Assembly: GCF_945957355.1 (NCBI RefSeq) | Contig: NZ_CAMFKM010000003.1 | Span: 124,001 to 188,000 of the forward strand | From: an uncultured Reyranella sp. | GTDB taxonomy: Bacteria > Pseudomonadota > Alphaproteobacteria > Reyranellales > Reyranellaceae | Length of the DNA stretch: 64,000 nucleotides | Reading direction: 5' to 3' | Shown: in pieces, positions 33,773 to 42,738 of the stretch | How the letters are laid out: every line of letters starts with the position of its first letter | Numbering within the stretch: position 1 is the first letter of the stretch | Translations under genes and position numbers: made by a program | Notes under the pieces: generated by a model | Seen by the model: the letters and a program-made list of their open reading frames with translations, nothing else | What the model was told of the DNA's origin: nothing | Database searches by the model: none

Positions 33773-35430
33773 TGGGCCTCCGGGGACCGGGCGCCAAGGC
33801 GCTGCGGCGGAAGCCCGGCGACCCGCCGGCGGCCCCTCAGGAGCCGCAAAAACACCCCTGGGACGAGCCCGGCCTGTCCCGGGCCGAACGGGTGATCCGG
33901 TTCGTCGAATCGCTCCCGGTGACCAGCGGCGCCCTGGCTGGCACGCGATTCCGCCTGCGGCCATTCCAGCGGAAGATCATCGGTCGCATCTACAAGACCA
34001 CCCGGGCGGGTCGCCGGCAGGTCCGGACGGCGGTGCTCAGCCTGGCTCGGAAGAACGGCAAGACCGATATCGCCGCCCGCCTGGCGCTCTGTCACATCGC
34101 CGGGCCTGAAGCAGAGGCCCGCGGCGAGGTCTACAGCGCGGCCAACGACCGGTTTCAGGCCGGCCGAACCTTCTCTGAAATCTGCGCGATCATTACCCGC
34201 ACGCCCTGGCTGGCGGACCGAGTATCGATCCGGCGGCATTCCAAGGAGCTGGAGGACCTCGAGGAGGCCGGTGGGACCGGCACGATCTATGCCGCGCTGT
34301 CGGCCGACGTCGGGACCAAGCACGGCCTGTCGCCCAGCTTCGTGGTCTACGACGAGTACGGCCAGGCCTCGACCAGCGACCTCTACGACGTGCTCGACAC
34401 CGCCATGGGTGCCCGTGCCGAGCCCCTGATGATGGTTATCTCGACGCAGGCGGCGCGCGACGAGGCCCCGCTGTCGCAGCTGATCGACTACGGTCTCAGG
34501 GGCCAGCGCGGTGAGGTCGACGATCCCAGCTTTTACCTGGCCCTGTTCACGGCACCACCTGAGGCCGACCCGTGGGTGCGGGAGACCTGGAAGCTGGCCA
34601 ATCCCGCCCTGGGTGATTTCCGGTCGCTGGAGGACGTCCAGCGCATGGCGCTGCAGGCACAGAGGATGCCGAGCAAGGCGGCGGCCTTCCGAAACCTGAT
34701 CCTGAACCAGCGCGTCGACACCACCGCTCAATTCCTGTCGGCCGCGGTGTGGAAGCCCTGCGGTGGCGCCGTCGAGGTCGAGCACCTGAAGGGGCGACAG
34801 TGCTTCGCTGGCCTCGACCTCTCCCAGAGCCGCGATCTCACCGCGCTGGTGCTGACCTTCGAAGATGACGACGGGTCTTTCGACGTGCTGCCATTCTTCT
34901 GGCTTCCGGCCGACGATCTCCGCGAGCGCGAGGACACCGATCGCGTGCCCTATGTCCGCTGGGCTGAGGAAGGCTACCTGCTGACCAGCCCCGGCCGGAC
35001 GATCGATCCTCATGCGGTCGCCCTGAAGATCGCCGAGCTGCACGGCCAGTACAACATCGAGGCGCTGGCATACGATCGCTGGCGCATCGAGGATCTGCGG
35101 CGCGAGCTCGACGCCATCGGCTGCGATGTGGTGCTGGTGCCGCACGGCCAGGGCTTCAAGGACATGTCGCCATCGATCGACGTCCTGGAGCGGCTGATAT
35201 TCGAGGCCAGGATCCGGCACGGCAGCCATCCAGTGCTCACGATGTGCGCGTCGAATGCGAAGACGGCCAGCGACCCCGCCGGAAACCGGAAGCTCGACAA
35301 ACAGAAATCGACGGGCCGAATCGATGGCCTGGTCGCGATGACCATGGCGATCGGCAAGGCGGCATCGGGTGCCAGCCTGCGGTCGGTCTATGAGGGCGAC
35401 GACCGGCCGGACGGGCTCTTGGTGATCTGA
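33772..35430 (+). CDS. Terminase large subunit
   Basis: Packaging motor and nuclease, 552 residues. The Walker A-like loop is ARKNGKT at 92-98, and Walker B with catalytic Glu is VVYDEYG (Asp194-Glu195). The C-terminal RNase-H-like nuclease has GLDLSQSRDLTALVLTF with its metal Asp and a later EALAYDRWRIED. The order portal-protease-capsid-connector-HNH-terL differs from the more usual terS-terL-portal order. No clear small terminase was found; the HTH gene at 28975 is the best candidate. Confidence 0.92.
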   Translation: MGLRGPGAKALRRKPGDPPAAPQEPQKHPWDEPGLSRAERVIRFVESLPVTSGALAGTRFRLRPFQRKIIGRIYKTTRAGRRQVRTAVLSLARKNGKTDIAARLALCHIAGPEAEARGEVYSAANDRFQAGRTFSEICAIITRTPWLADRVSIRRHSKELEDLEEAGGTGTIYAALSADVGTKHGLSPSFVVYDEYGQASTSDLYDVLDTAMGARAEPLMMVISTQAARDEAPLSQLIDYGLRGQRGEVDDPSFYLALFTAPPEADPWVRETWKLANPALGDFRSLEDVQRMALQAQRMPSKAAAFRNLILNQRVDTTAQFLSAAVWKPCGGAVEVEHLKGRQCFAGLDLSQSRDLTALVLTFEDDDGSFDVLPFFWLPADDLREREDTDRVPYVRWAEEGYLLTSPGRTIDPHAVALKIAELHGQYNIEALAYDRWRIEDLRRELDAIGCDVVLVPHGQGFKDMSPSIDVLERLIFEARIRHGSHPVLTMCASNAKTASDPAGNRKLDKQKSTGRIDGLVAMTMAIGKAASGASLRSVYEGDDRPDGLLVI

Positions 35431-35563
35431 TCGGGCCCGGCGGTCCATCGTTGGCGAACACGGGGAAACGGCGGCAAAGCTGAATGCCCTCGCGCGGCTG
35501 TCATGTCGTGCAGCGGGCCCGTCGATAGCGACAATGTGGTGATCCACCACAAGGGCGCGCCGC

Positions 35564-38500
35564 ATGGCTGAAGGCAGCACCACCAAAGTCATTCGAATCG
35601 TTATCGATGCCCGTGGCGCCAGGTCCGGCGGCGACGAAGCCACCCGCGCCCTTGCCGCCGTCGAGCGAAGCACGAACTCGATGGGCTCGGCGATGGATCG
35701 GCTAGAGCGCGCCTTGGGTGGAATCGGCGGCGCCCTTCGCGCGCTGTCTGCGGGGATGGTGGGCCTCGAATTCCTGAGAGCGGCCGACAGTGTGACGCGC
35801 TTCGGCAACAGCCTCCGCGTCGCCGGCATCCAGGGTGAGGCCCTTGCTGGTGTCCAGCAGCGGCTCTTCGACATGGCGGCTCGAAACGGCGTCGAAGTCG
35901 AAGCGCTGGGCCAGATGTACGGCCGCGTCGCGATGACGAGTCGCGAGCTGGGAGCGTCGCAGGCAGACATGCTCAAGTTCGTGGGCGGCGTCACCGACGC
36001 GCTCAAGGTGCAGGGCGGCTCGGCGGAACAAGCCTCAGGCGCGCTCCTGCAGCTATCACAGGCCATGGGGGCCGGTGTCGTCAGGGCCGAAGAATTCAAT
36101 TCGATCCTCGAGGGCGCGCTACCGATCGCCCAGGCCGCGGCGCGCGGGATCGACGGCATGGGCGGCTCGGTCGCCAAGCTCCGCGCCGAGATCGTCGCCG
36201 GCAACGTGACCTCGCGTGCATTCTTCGACGGCCTCTTGAAGGGCTTCGACCAGACGAAGGTGCAGGCTGACAGCGCCACCCGGACGATGGGCAGCGCACT
36301 CGCCGGCGTGAAGACGCGATGGACCGAACTCAGCGGCGCCATGGATCAGATGTCGAACGCGAGTCCGACGATCATCGGTGTGCTGGATGCCATTGCGGGA
36401 TCGCTGGGCAAGATCACCGCGGCGGCGCGCGAGAGCCGCGGCTCGCTGCTGTCGTTCATGGGTAGCGTCATCAGTCCTGATTTCGGGCCGCAAAAGCAGG
36501 CGCTGGAACTGCAGATCCTGCAGAAAGAGGCCAAGGAGTCCCGCGACAGGCTCGACAAGATCACCGGAACCGGGTTGCTCGCCAATGCCTCGCGCAATCG
36601 CGAACAGACCTTCCTCGATGCTAGGCTCGGCCGCATTTCGGAGATCGAGCGAGCTATCCAAGTCACCAATGTTGGCGGCAAGTCGTTGCCGGCGTTGGCG
36701 GACGATCCCGACAACATCGGTCTCGTCATCAAGCGGCCGCCGGCGTCGCCTCTGAAACCGAAGGGGGACGGCGGCGACGGCAACCGCCTGGCTGAGGCCC
36801 TGCAAGATGCGCAGCGCGAACTTGATCAGGCCCGCGCCTTCGCCGAGGTCGCAAATCAGGGCGCCGACGCCATCGCGAAAATGGAGGTCCACTTCAAGGC
36901 CTTGAAGACCTCGCAGGATGTCTTCTCGAAAACGGCCAACGACAATTCGGGCGCGGCGAAGGCGCTCGCCGATTCGCTGGAGAAGGCCGGCCTCGAAACG
37001 CTCAAGCTCAAGAACCTCGGCGATTTTCGAGGCGGCACCGCTTCGCTGCGGGATCAGAACGAATTGCTCGAGGCGGAGCTGCGCCTTGCCAACGCGCTGC
37101 CGGAGGTGCGGGCGAAGGAACTGGCCGTCCTAAAGACGATGCAGGAGGTCCGGGAGAAGGGCCTCGCTGACAACAAGCAAGACATCGCCGATCGCATCGC
37201 CGTGGTGGAGACCAATGAGCGGCTGAAGCTGCAAGGCGAGGAGCTGAAGCGCTCGAATGAACTGTGGACGGCGCCATTGAAGAGCGCGCTGGAGAACATC
37301 CAGAGCAGCACCGCCGACTGGATCGACAAGATGCTCGAAGGGCTGCAGCAGGGCAAAGCGGCCGTCATCGATTTCGGGCAGATCGGCATCAGCATCGTGC
37401 GCCGCATGGTGTCGGAATTTGCCTCGCTGGCGATCATGCGGCCGATGATGGGGTCCCTGGTCGGCGGCCTGGCATCGATCGGGCTAGTGAGCCCGGCGAC
37501 GGCGTCGAGCCTCGGCTATGGCCAGAGCATCAGCGGGCCCGCTGTGGCTGGCGGTGGCGGCGGGCTGGGCAGCCTGTTCGGCGGCGGCAGCAGCTTCTTC
37601 AGCCAGCCCATCGCGTCGCTTTTCCCGTCTTCTACGCCATCGGGCGGGTTCGCCAGCGTGGGTGACCTGCTCGCCAGCGGGCAGACCGGCGCCAGCGCGT
37701 CGGCCTCGGGCATCGGCGGCCTGGGTGGCATCAGTATCGGGCAGGGGCTGGGAGCGCTCGCCGGCGCCGGCATGGGCATCTACAACCTGGCCACGGCGAA
37801 CGGGAACACCGGCAAGACCATCGGCGGCATAGGCAGCATCATCGGCGCCGGCGTGTCGTTGATCCCCGGCATCGGCCAGATCGCCGGCCCGATCATCAGC
37901 ATCCTGTCGAGCATCGTGCCCAGCCTGTTCGGCGAGGGCGATACCCGCACCCACAGCTCGACGAATGCGAACCTGCGCTACGGCAGCGGCGGCTGGTACA
38001 CGACCGGCGGCGCCTACGGCTCCGGCGCCAACTCCGGCCAATCGGAAAGCGCGCTGCGCGGCACCACGGCGGGCATCGATTCGGTGTTCGATCTTATGGG
38101 CGGCGTGAAGGATGCCTCGAAGGTCTGGGGCCTGAACCTCTCCAGCTGGACCGCCCAGGGCAAGGACTGGAGCTATACCTCGAACGCCACGCACCTCGTC
38201 GATCCCAACGGCAACCGCGAAGCCTGGCGGATGAACATGTCCGACATGCTCGATACGGGCAGCGCGCAGGTCGCGATCCGGTCGATCCTGTCCGGTGCCG
38301 TCGGCGAGATCACGGACACCATGAAGGGCGCGCTGGAGCACATGCGCGCGGCTTCGATGGGCATCAAGGAGACCGCGGAGAGCATCGTCTTCGTCGACGA
38401 GGTCTATGAGCGTCTCGGCAAGGGCGCGCTCACGGTCCGGGCGCAGTTCCGCGAGCTGGAGAAGCAGTTCGGCGACATGACCGACACCGCGAAGAAGCTC

Positions 38501-39208
38501 GGTCTCTCACTGGAACCCGTCATCGCGGAGCAGAAGAAGCAAACGGAACGGCTCGGCCAGGACTACATCGACAATCTCATCAATCCCATCGCGGCTCAGC
38601 TGCGTGCCTGGGAGGACGAGAAGCAGTCGATCCTCGCGAACACCGCCTACATCGCCGAGCACACCGACGTCGTCGTCGACATGGCGCGGGTCAATGAGGC
38701 GCTGCTCCGCAAGGAAGCCGCGCTGAAGAACGAACTCTATGGCGGCGCGGTCTCTCAGCTCGAGGATGCCATCGCGCGCCTGATGCCAGGCGGCAATCTC
38801 TCGAACCTCGACCCATCCGGCACCTTTGCCGGCTTGAAGGCTTCCTACCAATCGACCTACGCACAGGCCGCTGCGGGCGATGCCGCCGCAATCGGCCGGT
38901 TCGGCGCCGAGAGTACGGCCTATGCCGAGTATGCCCGCAGCTACTTCGCCGGTTCTGCGGAATACGAGGCGATCCGCCAGCAGATCGTCGAGGCGCTGCG
39001 GACGGTGCAGGTTGAGGTCACAGGCGGTGCGGCCAACGGGAGCGGTGGCACGAACATGGCCGCTGAAATGCAGCAGCTCAAGCAGCTGGTGCAGACCGTC
39101 GTGGCGAACGATCAAGCCAAGTCGCAGGAGTCAGCCGAGCTGCTGGCCGTCATGACCCGCATGACGAACCTGCTGAGCCGATACGTCACCAACGGCGTGA
39201 GGGGCTGA
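35564..39208 (+). CDS. Tail tape measure protein
   Basis: A 1214-residue protein. The N-terminal tape-measure domain (about 70-270) contains FGNSLRVAGIQGEALAGVQQ and EEFNSILEGALPIAQAAARG. A helical middle part at 390-600 is rich in charged coiled-coil. A Gly/Ser-rich hydrophobic stretch at about 620-790 has putative membrane segments (IGGIGSIIGAGVSLIPGIGQ). The C-terminal part is again helical. At about 1.5 angstrom per residue it would specify a tail near 180 nm. It is the only clear tail-shaft gene here and lies directly after terL, ahead of the small connector genes. Confidence 0.88.
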   Translation: MAEGSTTKVIRIVIDARGARSGGDEATRALAAVERSTNSMGSAMDRLERALGGIGGALRALSAGMVGLEFLRAADSVTRFGNSLRVAGIQGEALAGVQQRLFDMAARNGVEVEALGQMYGRVAMTSRELGASQADMLKFVGGVTDALKVQGGSAEQASGALLQLSQAMGAGVVRAEEFNSILEGALPIAQAAARGIDGMGGSVAKLRAEIVAGNVTSRAFFDGLLKGFDQTKVQADSATRTMGSALAGVKTRWTELSGAMDQMSNASPTIIGVLDAIAGSLGKITAAARESRGSLLSFMGSVISPDFGPQKQALELQILQKEAKESRDRLDKITGTGLLANASRNREQTFLDARLGRISEIERAIQVTNVGGKSLPALADDPDNIGLVIKRPPASPLKPKGDGGDGNRLAEALQDAQRELDQARAFAEVANQGADAIAKMEVHFKALKTSQDVFSKTANDNSGAAKALADSLEKAGLETLKLKNLGDFRGGTASLRDQNELLEAELRLANALPEVRAKELAVLKTMQEVREKGLADNKQDIADRIAVVETNERLKLQGEELKRSNELWTAPLKSALENIQSSTADWIDKMLEGLQQGKAAVIDFGQIGISIVRRMVSEFASLAIMRPMMGSLVGGLASIGLVSPATASSLGYGQSISGPAVAGGGGGLGSLFGGGSSFFSQPIASLFPSSTPSGGFASVGDLLASGQTGASASASGIGGLGGISIGQGLGALAGAGMGIYNLATANGNTGKTIGGIGSIIGAGVSLIPGIGQIAGPIISILSSIVPSLFGEGDTRTHSSTNANLRYGSGGWYTTGGAYGSGANSGQSESALRGTTAGIDSVFDLMGGVKDASKVWGLNLSSWTAQGKDWSYTSNATHLVDPNGNREAWRMNMSDMLDTGSAQVAIRSILSGAVGEITDTMKGALEHMRAASMGIKETAESIVFVDEVYERLGKGALTVRAQFRELEKQFGDMTDTAKKLGLSLEPVIAEQKKQTERLGQDYIDNLINPIAAQLRAWEDEKQSILANTAYIAEHTDVVVDMARVNEALLRKEAALKNELYGGAVSQLEDAIARLMPGGNLSNLDPSGTFAGLKASYQSTYAQAAAGDAAAIGRFGAESTAYAEYARSYFAGSAEYEAIRQQIVEALRTVQVEVTGGAANGSGGTNMAAEMQQLKQLVQTVVANDQAKSQESAELLAVMTRMTNLLSRYVTNGVRG

Positions 39209-39209
39209 C

Positions 39210-39518
39210 ATGCGGGCCGCAAACGACAACGATCTCGCCCTTCCCGATCTCAGCGAGAGGCTACGCGATCTCGCGATGGCGGCCGCTGACCGGCTGTCCG
39301 CTATCAGTGAGTACGGCGATGCGGCATTCGATGCGGTGTTTCGGCGTGAGCGTCAGGAATTCCGGAATGTCGTGCGGGGGGTCGAGATCGTCGCGATGCA
39401 GATGGACGTCGCGATGATGCAGCGCTTCAACGCTCTTCAGAACGAGAAACTGCAGGCGCTCCGAGCCCAAGCCATCGCTCTCGGGATCGATCCCGATAAC
39501 GAAGCGACCTGGCCATGA
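39210..39518 (+). CDS. Small helical phage protein
   Basis: A 102-residue protein that starts 1 nt after the tape measure stop. It is nearly all helix (LRDLAMAAADRLSAISEYGD, then MDVAMMQRFNALQNEKLQAL) and ends in an acidic tail. It could assist tape measure folding, as small tail chaperones do, but there is no recognised family. Its stop overlaps the next start (ATGA). Confidence 0.55.
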   Translation: MRAANDNDLALPDLSERLRDLAMAAADRLSAISEYGDAAFDAVFRRERQEFRNVVRGVEIVAMQMDVAMMQRFNALQNEKLQALRAQAIALGIDPDNEATWP

Positions 39519-39841
39519 GCATCGTCGCCGCGGTCTCCCGCATCATCGATCAGCACGGCGAGACGATGACGTTGCAACGCGCCGGACACACCGATCTCGC
39601 CGTGAAGGGCAAGCGCGTCGCTGGCGGTTCGACCGAGCCCATAGGGGGCACGGCGAGGCAGCAGGAATTCGACGTGAAGCTGTCGCTGACCCAGCTGCTC
39701 GCATCGGCCTGGGCGAGCAAGGCCCCCAGCGCGAGCACCGATAGCATCGTGATCGATGGTCGTGTCCGCGCGATCCTCGACGTTCGGCCGCTGCGGCACG
39801 GCGCCGACGTCGCGGCCTATGTGCTGACCGTGGCGGGCTGA
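39515..39841 (+). CDS. Probable head-closure/head-tail joining protein
   Basis: A 108-residue beta-rich protein: IDQHGETMTLQRAG, a middle loop with GTARQQEFDVKLSLT, and IVIDGRVRAILDVRPL followed by a DVAAYVLTVAG end. This layout resembles small head-closure (stopper) proteins that follow connectors. The assignment is from layout and context only. It overlaps its neighbours at both ends. Confidence 0.5.
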   Translation: MSIVAAVSRIIDQHGETMTLQRAGHTDLAVKGKRVAGGSTEPIGGTARQQEFDVKLSLTQLLASAWASKAPSASTDSIVIDGRVRAILDVRPLRHGADVAAYVLTVAG

Positions 39842-40707
39842 TGGCCCGTGCGAAGCGCAAGAAGAAGGAGCGGGCCCGGCGGCTCCATCAGGAGCCGATC
39901 GTTAGAGCGATCGCCCGGATCCTCGACGCTGGCACACCCACGAAGTTCCGCTGGGAAAGCGCCTGTCGTCACGGCTTGCGAGGCGCCTATTGCATGAAGG
40001 GCTGGAAGTGGAAGGAAGCCGACGAGCAGGCCGCTAAGATCATCACATTAGCGCTTCACCGCATCGGCTCCGGCATCCGGCCTACATGGCGCGTGGCCCA
40101 GCTCGATCCGAGAGAGCACGAATATCACAGCTGCAAAGGATGCGGCGGTTACATGGGGCCAAGCCCGGTTCCGTATTGCAGCAGGGAGTGCGGCCACCGG
40201 CTTTGGAGCCGCAACTATCTATCGAGGCTCGATGATGCTAACCGAGCACGCGCGATGAGGGTGGCCCTCACTGGTGGTGCCGAGCTACCCCGGCCGCCCG
40301 AAGAGCGTCTCTGCCGCAGGTGCCGTAAGCCTTTCCCGCTTTCACCTCACCATCGGCGACAGCTGTTCTGTTCGCATGCCTGCAGCCAGCACGCTGCGCT
40401 GGGTCGCCTTGAGATGCGCGACTGCATCGTCTGCGCCGAACCGTTTAAGCCCAGCGCTAACAACCAGATGGCGTGCAACCTGCGATGCCAGCGGGCCGCG
40501 CGCATGCGGAGTCAGCGGAGGCCGTCTCGCGAGCGGGCCAAGTGTCTGCACTGCCATGAGTTCTTTGACCTGGCGACGACCGGCATTCCGGCCGCGTATT
40601 GCGGCAATCTCTGCAGGGGCAGGGCAAAGCGAGCGAGGCTGCGAGCCGAGGCCGCGCAGAAGTCTTGGGACGAATCGCAAATGGCGAAGATCGCGGAGGC
40701 GGCTTGA
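39841..40707 (+). CDS. Protein with four tandem CX2C-CX3C zinc-finger motifs
   Basis: A 288-residue, very basic protein. After a Lys/Arg-rich N-terminus, four modules repeat: Cys98/101-113/117, 158/161-177/181, 195/198-212/216 and 235/238-254/258. Each is CX2C-X(11-15)-CX3C, with an aromatic or hydrophobic residue before the third Cys (YCSREC, FCSHAC, ACNLRC, YCGNLC), like FCS/treble-clef fingers. The linkers are Arg-rich, pointing to nucleic-acid binding. It interrupts the connector module between 39515-39841 and 40707-41387, with overlaps at both ends. No function known to me. Confidence 0.75.
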   Translation: MARAKRKKKERARRLHQEPIVRAIARILDAGTPTKFRWESACRHGLRGAYCMKGWKWKEADEQAAKIITLALHRIGSGIRPTWRVAQLDPREHEYHSCKGCGGYMGPSPVPYCSRECGHRLWSRNYLSRLDDANRARAMRVALTGGAELPRPPEERLCRRCRKPFPLSPHHRRQLFCSHACSQHAALGRLEMRDCIVCAEPFKPSANNQMACNLRCQRAARMRSQRRPSRERAKCLHCHEFFDLATTGIPAAYCGNLCRGRAKRARLRAEAAQKSWDESQMAKIAEAA

Positions 40708-41387
40708 TGCCGGTCATCATCGAAGGCTTGAAGGGCGGCCCGCCGATCGGCCAGACCATCGATCAGTGGATCAAGGAAGCCACGATCGAGGCCGCCGAGC
40801 GGGCACTTATCGAAGAGGTCGGCCAGGGCTTCGACGACCATCCCGTCGTGATTACCGACGGCGTCATGGGCCGCGACTATCGATCGGTGAAGCCTTTCGG
40901 CGGGATCGAGTTCGTGGCCAGGACCACGATGGTCGACGCCGTGCTCTGGACGCTGGACGAGCTCAGGAAGCGGTCGCCGGTGCTCACCGGTCGCTACGTC
41001 CAGTCGCACATCGTGATGCTCAACGGCGCCTCGATAGAGCGGGATCTTCGCCAGACCCTGATGAGAGTGAAGCCTGGCGACAGGGTGCAGCTGGTCAATA
41101 CCCAGCCCTACGCGCGCAAGATCGAAGGCGCGACGGCCAGCAGGCGCACCGGCCGGGAAAGGCGGCGCGGATCGAGCCGCCAGGCCAGGGGTGGCGTCTA
41201 TCGTGTCGTGCAGCGTGCGGTGCTGCAGCGGTTCGGCCGGCAGCTCTTCTGTGACTTCGCCTATGTCCGGCTCGACACCGGCGTCCGTGTCTGGGGCTGG
41301 CAGGGCGGCAAGGGCGGCCGGCGGGTGCGGCGCGATCAGGTCTATCCCGCGATCCGCATGATGATGAAATCCAACGACAGGGGCTGA
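40707..41387 (+). CDS. HK97-gp10-like phage protein
   Basis: A 226-residue protein whose start overlaps the zinc-finger gene stop (TGATG). WTLDELRKRSPVLTGRYVQS, GDRVQLVNTQPYARKIEGAT and the basic TGRERRRGSSRQARGG loop fit gp10-type proteins, where the SGxLR/TGRY segment and a YAxxIE motif are usual; the end is DQVYPAIRMMM. These proteins are thought to sit at the head-tail interface. Longer than average gp10. Confidence 0.65.
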   Translation: MPVIIEGLKGGPPIGQTIDQWIKEATIEAAERALIEEVGQGFDDHPVVITDGVMGRDYRSVKPFGGIEFVARTTMVDAVLWTLDELRKRSPVLTGRYVQSHIVMLNGASIERDLRQTLMRVKPGDRVQLVNTQPYARKIEGATASRRTGRERRRGSSRQARGGVYRVVQRAVLQRFGRQLFCDFAYVRLDTGVRVWGWQGGKGGRRVRRDQVYPAIRMMMKSNDRG

Positions 41388-41389
41388 CG

Positions 41390-41857
41390 ATGGCTGGTGA
41401 TCCTCTTCGCGATGCCTTTCGGACCGAGCTCGACACCGTCATTGCGGCGGCTTCGCCGGCGATCCTGTGGGCGCGCAAGGACCTGCTCAACACCACCGAT
41501 CAGCCGGCGCCGCCACCGGCCGGGGCCAGCGCCGCGGCGTCGGGATGGTTTGAGATCGAATTCCCCGGAGGGACCGAACAACAGGTCACGTTCGGCGCCC
41601 CTGGCGCGAACCTTCACCGCGAACAGGGGCAGGTGACGATTCGGGCCGTCACCCGGCTACGTGCTGGGAAGACGATCCGCGACCTGGCTGAGACTTACAT
41701 GGCTCAGGTGCGCACCGGCTTCAGGATGCGACGCTTCACGGCCGGCGGCCTCGATATTCAGGTGACGTCGACCGGGGCGATGGGTGGCGGCGAGGACGAG
41801 GCCGGCCAGTGGGCTGAAAGCCTCGCCCTCGCGTACAGCGTCTATAACCGGGGCTGA
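41390..41857 (+). CDS. Tail-terminator-like protein (DUF4128 type)
   Basis: A 155-residue protein: LRDAFRTELDTVIAAASPAI at the start, then WFEIEFPGGTEQQVTFGAPG, RADK-like strand HREQGQVTIRAVTRL and WAESLALAYSVYNRG at the end. This matches small tail-terminator/completion proteins. It is the last head-tail gene; a major tail protein would be expected next but is missing. Its end overlaps the convergent gene by 16 bp. Confidence 0.65.
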   Translation: MAGDPLRDAFRTELDTVIAAASPAILWARKDLLNTTDQPAPPPAGASAAASGWFEIEFPGGTEQQVTFGAPGANLHREQGQVTIRAVTRLRAGKTIRDLAETYMAQVRTGFRMRRFTAGGLDIQVTSTGAMGGGEDEAGQWAESLALAYSVYNRG

Positions 41858-42138
41858 GGCGGCGGTGCCTTGATGGCGGCCAGCATCGCCCTGGCGCACG
41901 CCGCGTAGGTCTGGCGCTTGATGTCCATGCCGCAGTCGAGAAGCTGGCGGTAGTCGACGCCGGGCATGATGTCCCGGCAATTCCAGACCATCCCGCACGC
42001 CTTGCTGATCGGGATCTCGACGGGCTCGTAATTGACCTCGTGCTCGCAGGTCGGTTCGGGCTCGCCGGTGTTCCAGGCCATGTAGGCTTCAACAGCGTTG
42101 AGGAAGGTCTGCCGGACGTGGCCGGGTGCGTGTGTCAT
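41842..42138 (-). CDS. Hypothetical protein, reverse strand of the element
   Basis: A 98-residue protein, MTHAPGHVRQTFLNAVEAYM then EVNYEPVEIPISKACGMVWN and a GVDYRQLLDCGM segment, with five cysteines. GGAGAT precedes the ATG at 42138. It is read against the structural genes, like moron or accessory genes at the right end of prophages. No family recognised. Confidence 0.55.
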   Translation of the reverse strand: MTHAPGHVRQTFLNAVEAYMAWNTGEPEPTCEHEVNYEPVEIPISKACGMVWNCRDIMPGVDYRQLLDCGMDIKRQTYAACARAMLAAIKAPPPQPRL

Positions 42139-42345
42139 TGCGATCTCCAGTCGTTGAAAGGAGACCTTGGCGCGCTCCCCGATCACGCTCGAGCCGCCAG
42201 AAGGTCATTGGCCATACGGCCCCATGCCTCGCGTTACCGCGCCTGTGACGGGGTAAGCCGCCACACCTCAGAAACTCAGATCGGGTCGTTCCTGAGGAAT
42301 TGGCGCGGACGATACACCGGGCAGCGCACGCGCGCCAGTGGAGCG

Positions 42346-42471
42346 ACGCTACACGAACTGTAGCCTGTCACAGGCCCTGTCGCTGACCCTGTGACAGGCG
42401 GCGGATTTCCGGACGCGCGCCAGCGGCCACCCTGGCGGGGTGGTGCATGGTGCGGAAATTTCGTGTAGCGT
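42346..42471. repeat. Nested inverted repeats
   Basis: Outer arms: ACGCTACACGAA at 42346-42357 and TTCGTGTAGCGT at 42460-42471, perfect over 12 bp. Inner arms: GCCTGTCACAGG at 42363-42374 and CCTGTGACAGGC at 42388-42399, also perfect, and each inner arm is itself a dyad (CCTGT-C-ACAGG). It looks like protein-binding sites rather than a terminator, since no T-run follows. Confidence 0.65.
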
Positions 42472-42678
42472 GTCCGTGGGTGTCAGAACCCGGACCAGTG
42501 TGGCAGGCCGACCGTTTGGCGACGGTTGCCGAGCCCCGCGGCGTACGCGCCTTGGCGGGCACGTTCGTCGCATTTTAGAGGCGCCTTGGCGGGCGCGCTC
42601 CACTCCGACCTTATGGCCGGGGGCGGCGTGCCATGTCCAGCGGGAAACCGTAAAAGCGCGTCGACCAGTCTCACTGGC

Positions 42679-42730
42679 TGGTTCTGACCCCCCGGCTGCC
42701 GGTCTGCCACCGGCACGGCTGTCAGAAGCC
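42679..42730 (+). promoter_or_regulatory. Stem-loop upstream of the last accessory genes
   Basis: A core hairpin of TGCCGGT (42697-42703) and ACCGGCA (42709-42715) with a 5-nt loop; outside it GGTTCTGAC pairs with GTCAGAAGCC with one mismatch. It ends about 9 bp before the next start codon and could affect its translation. Confidence 0.4.
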
Positions 42731-42738
42731 GAAAACCA

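Larger units (their letters stand above)
42187..42738. other. Non-coding, repeat-rich right-end region
   Basis: No convincing gene in 552 bp. It holds nested inverted repeats at 42346-42471, a 14-bp direct repeat GCGCCTTGGCGGGC at 42547 and 42581, copies of CGCGCGCCAG near 42330 and 42413, and a long stem-loop at about 42679-42730. Open frames of up to 100 codons on either strand have no start signals or family resemblance. Confidence 0.6.

Noticed and set aside
35521-35563. TGGTG-ATC-CACCA dyad before the tape measure as an operator
   Set aside because: Arms of only 5 bp in GC-rich DNA, easily met by chance, and no regulator to link it with.
33514-36342. A 942-codon antisense frame across terminase and tape measure
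   Set aside because: Both genes on the other strand have clear motifs. The antisense product is low-complexity and lacks a ribosome site.
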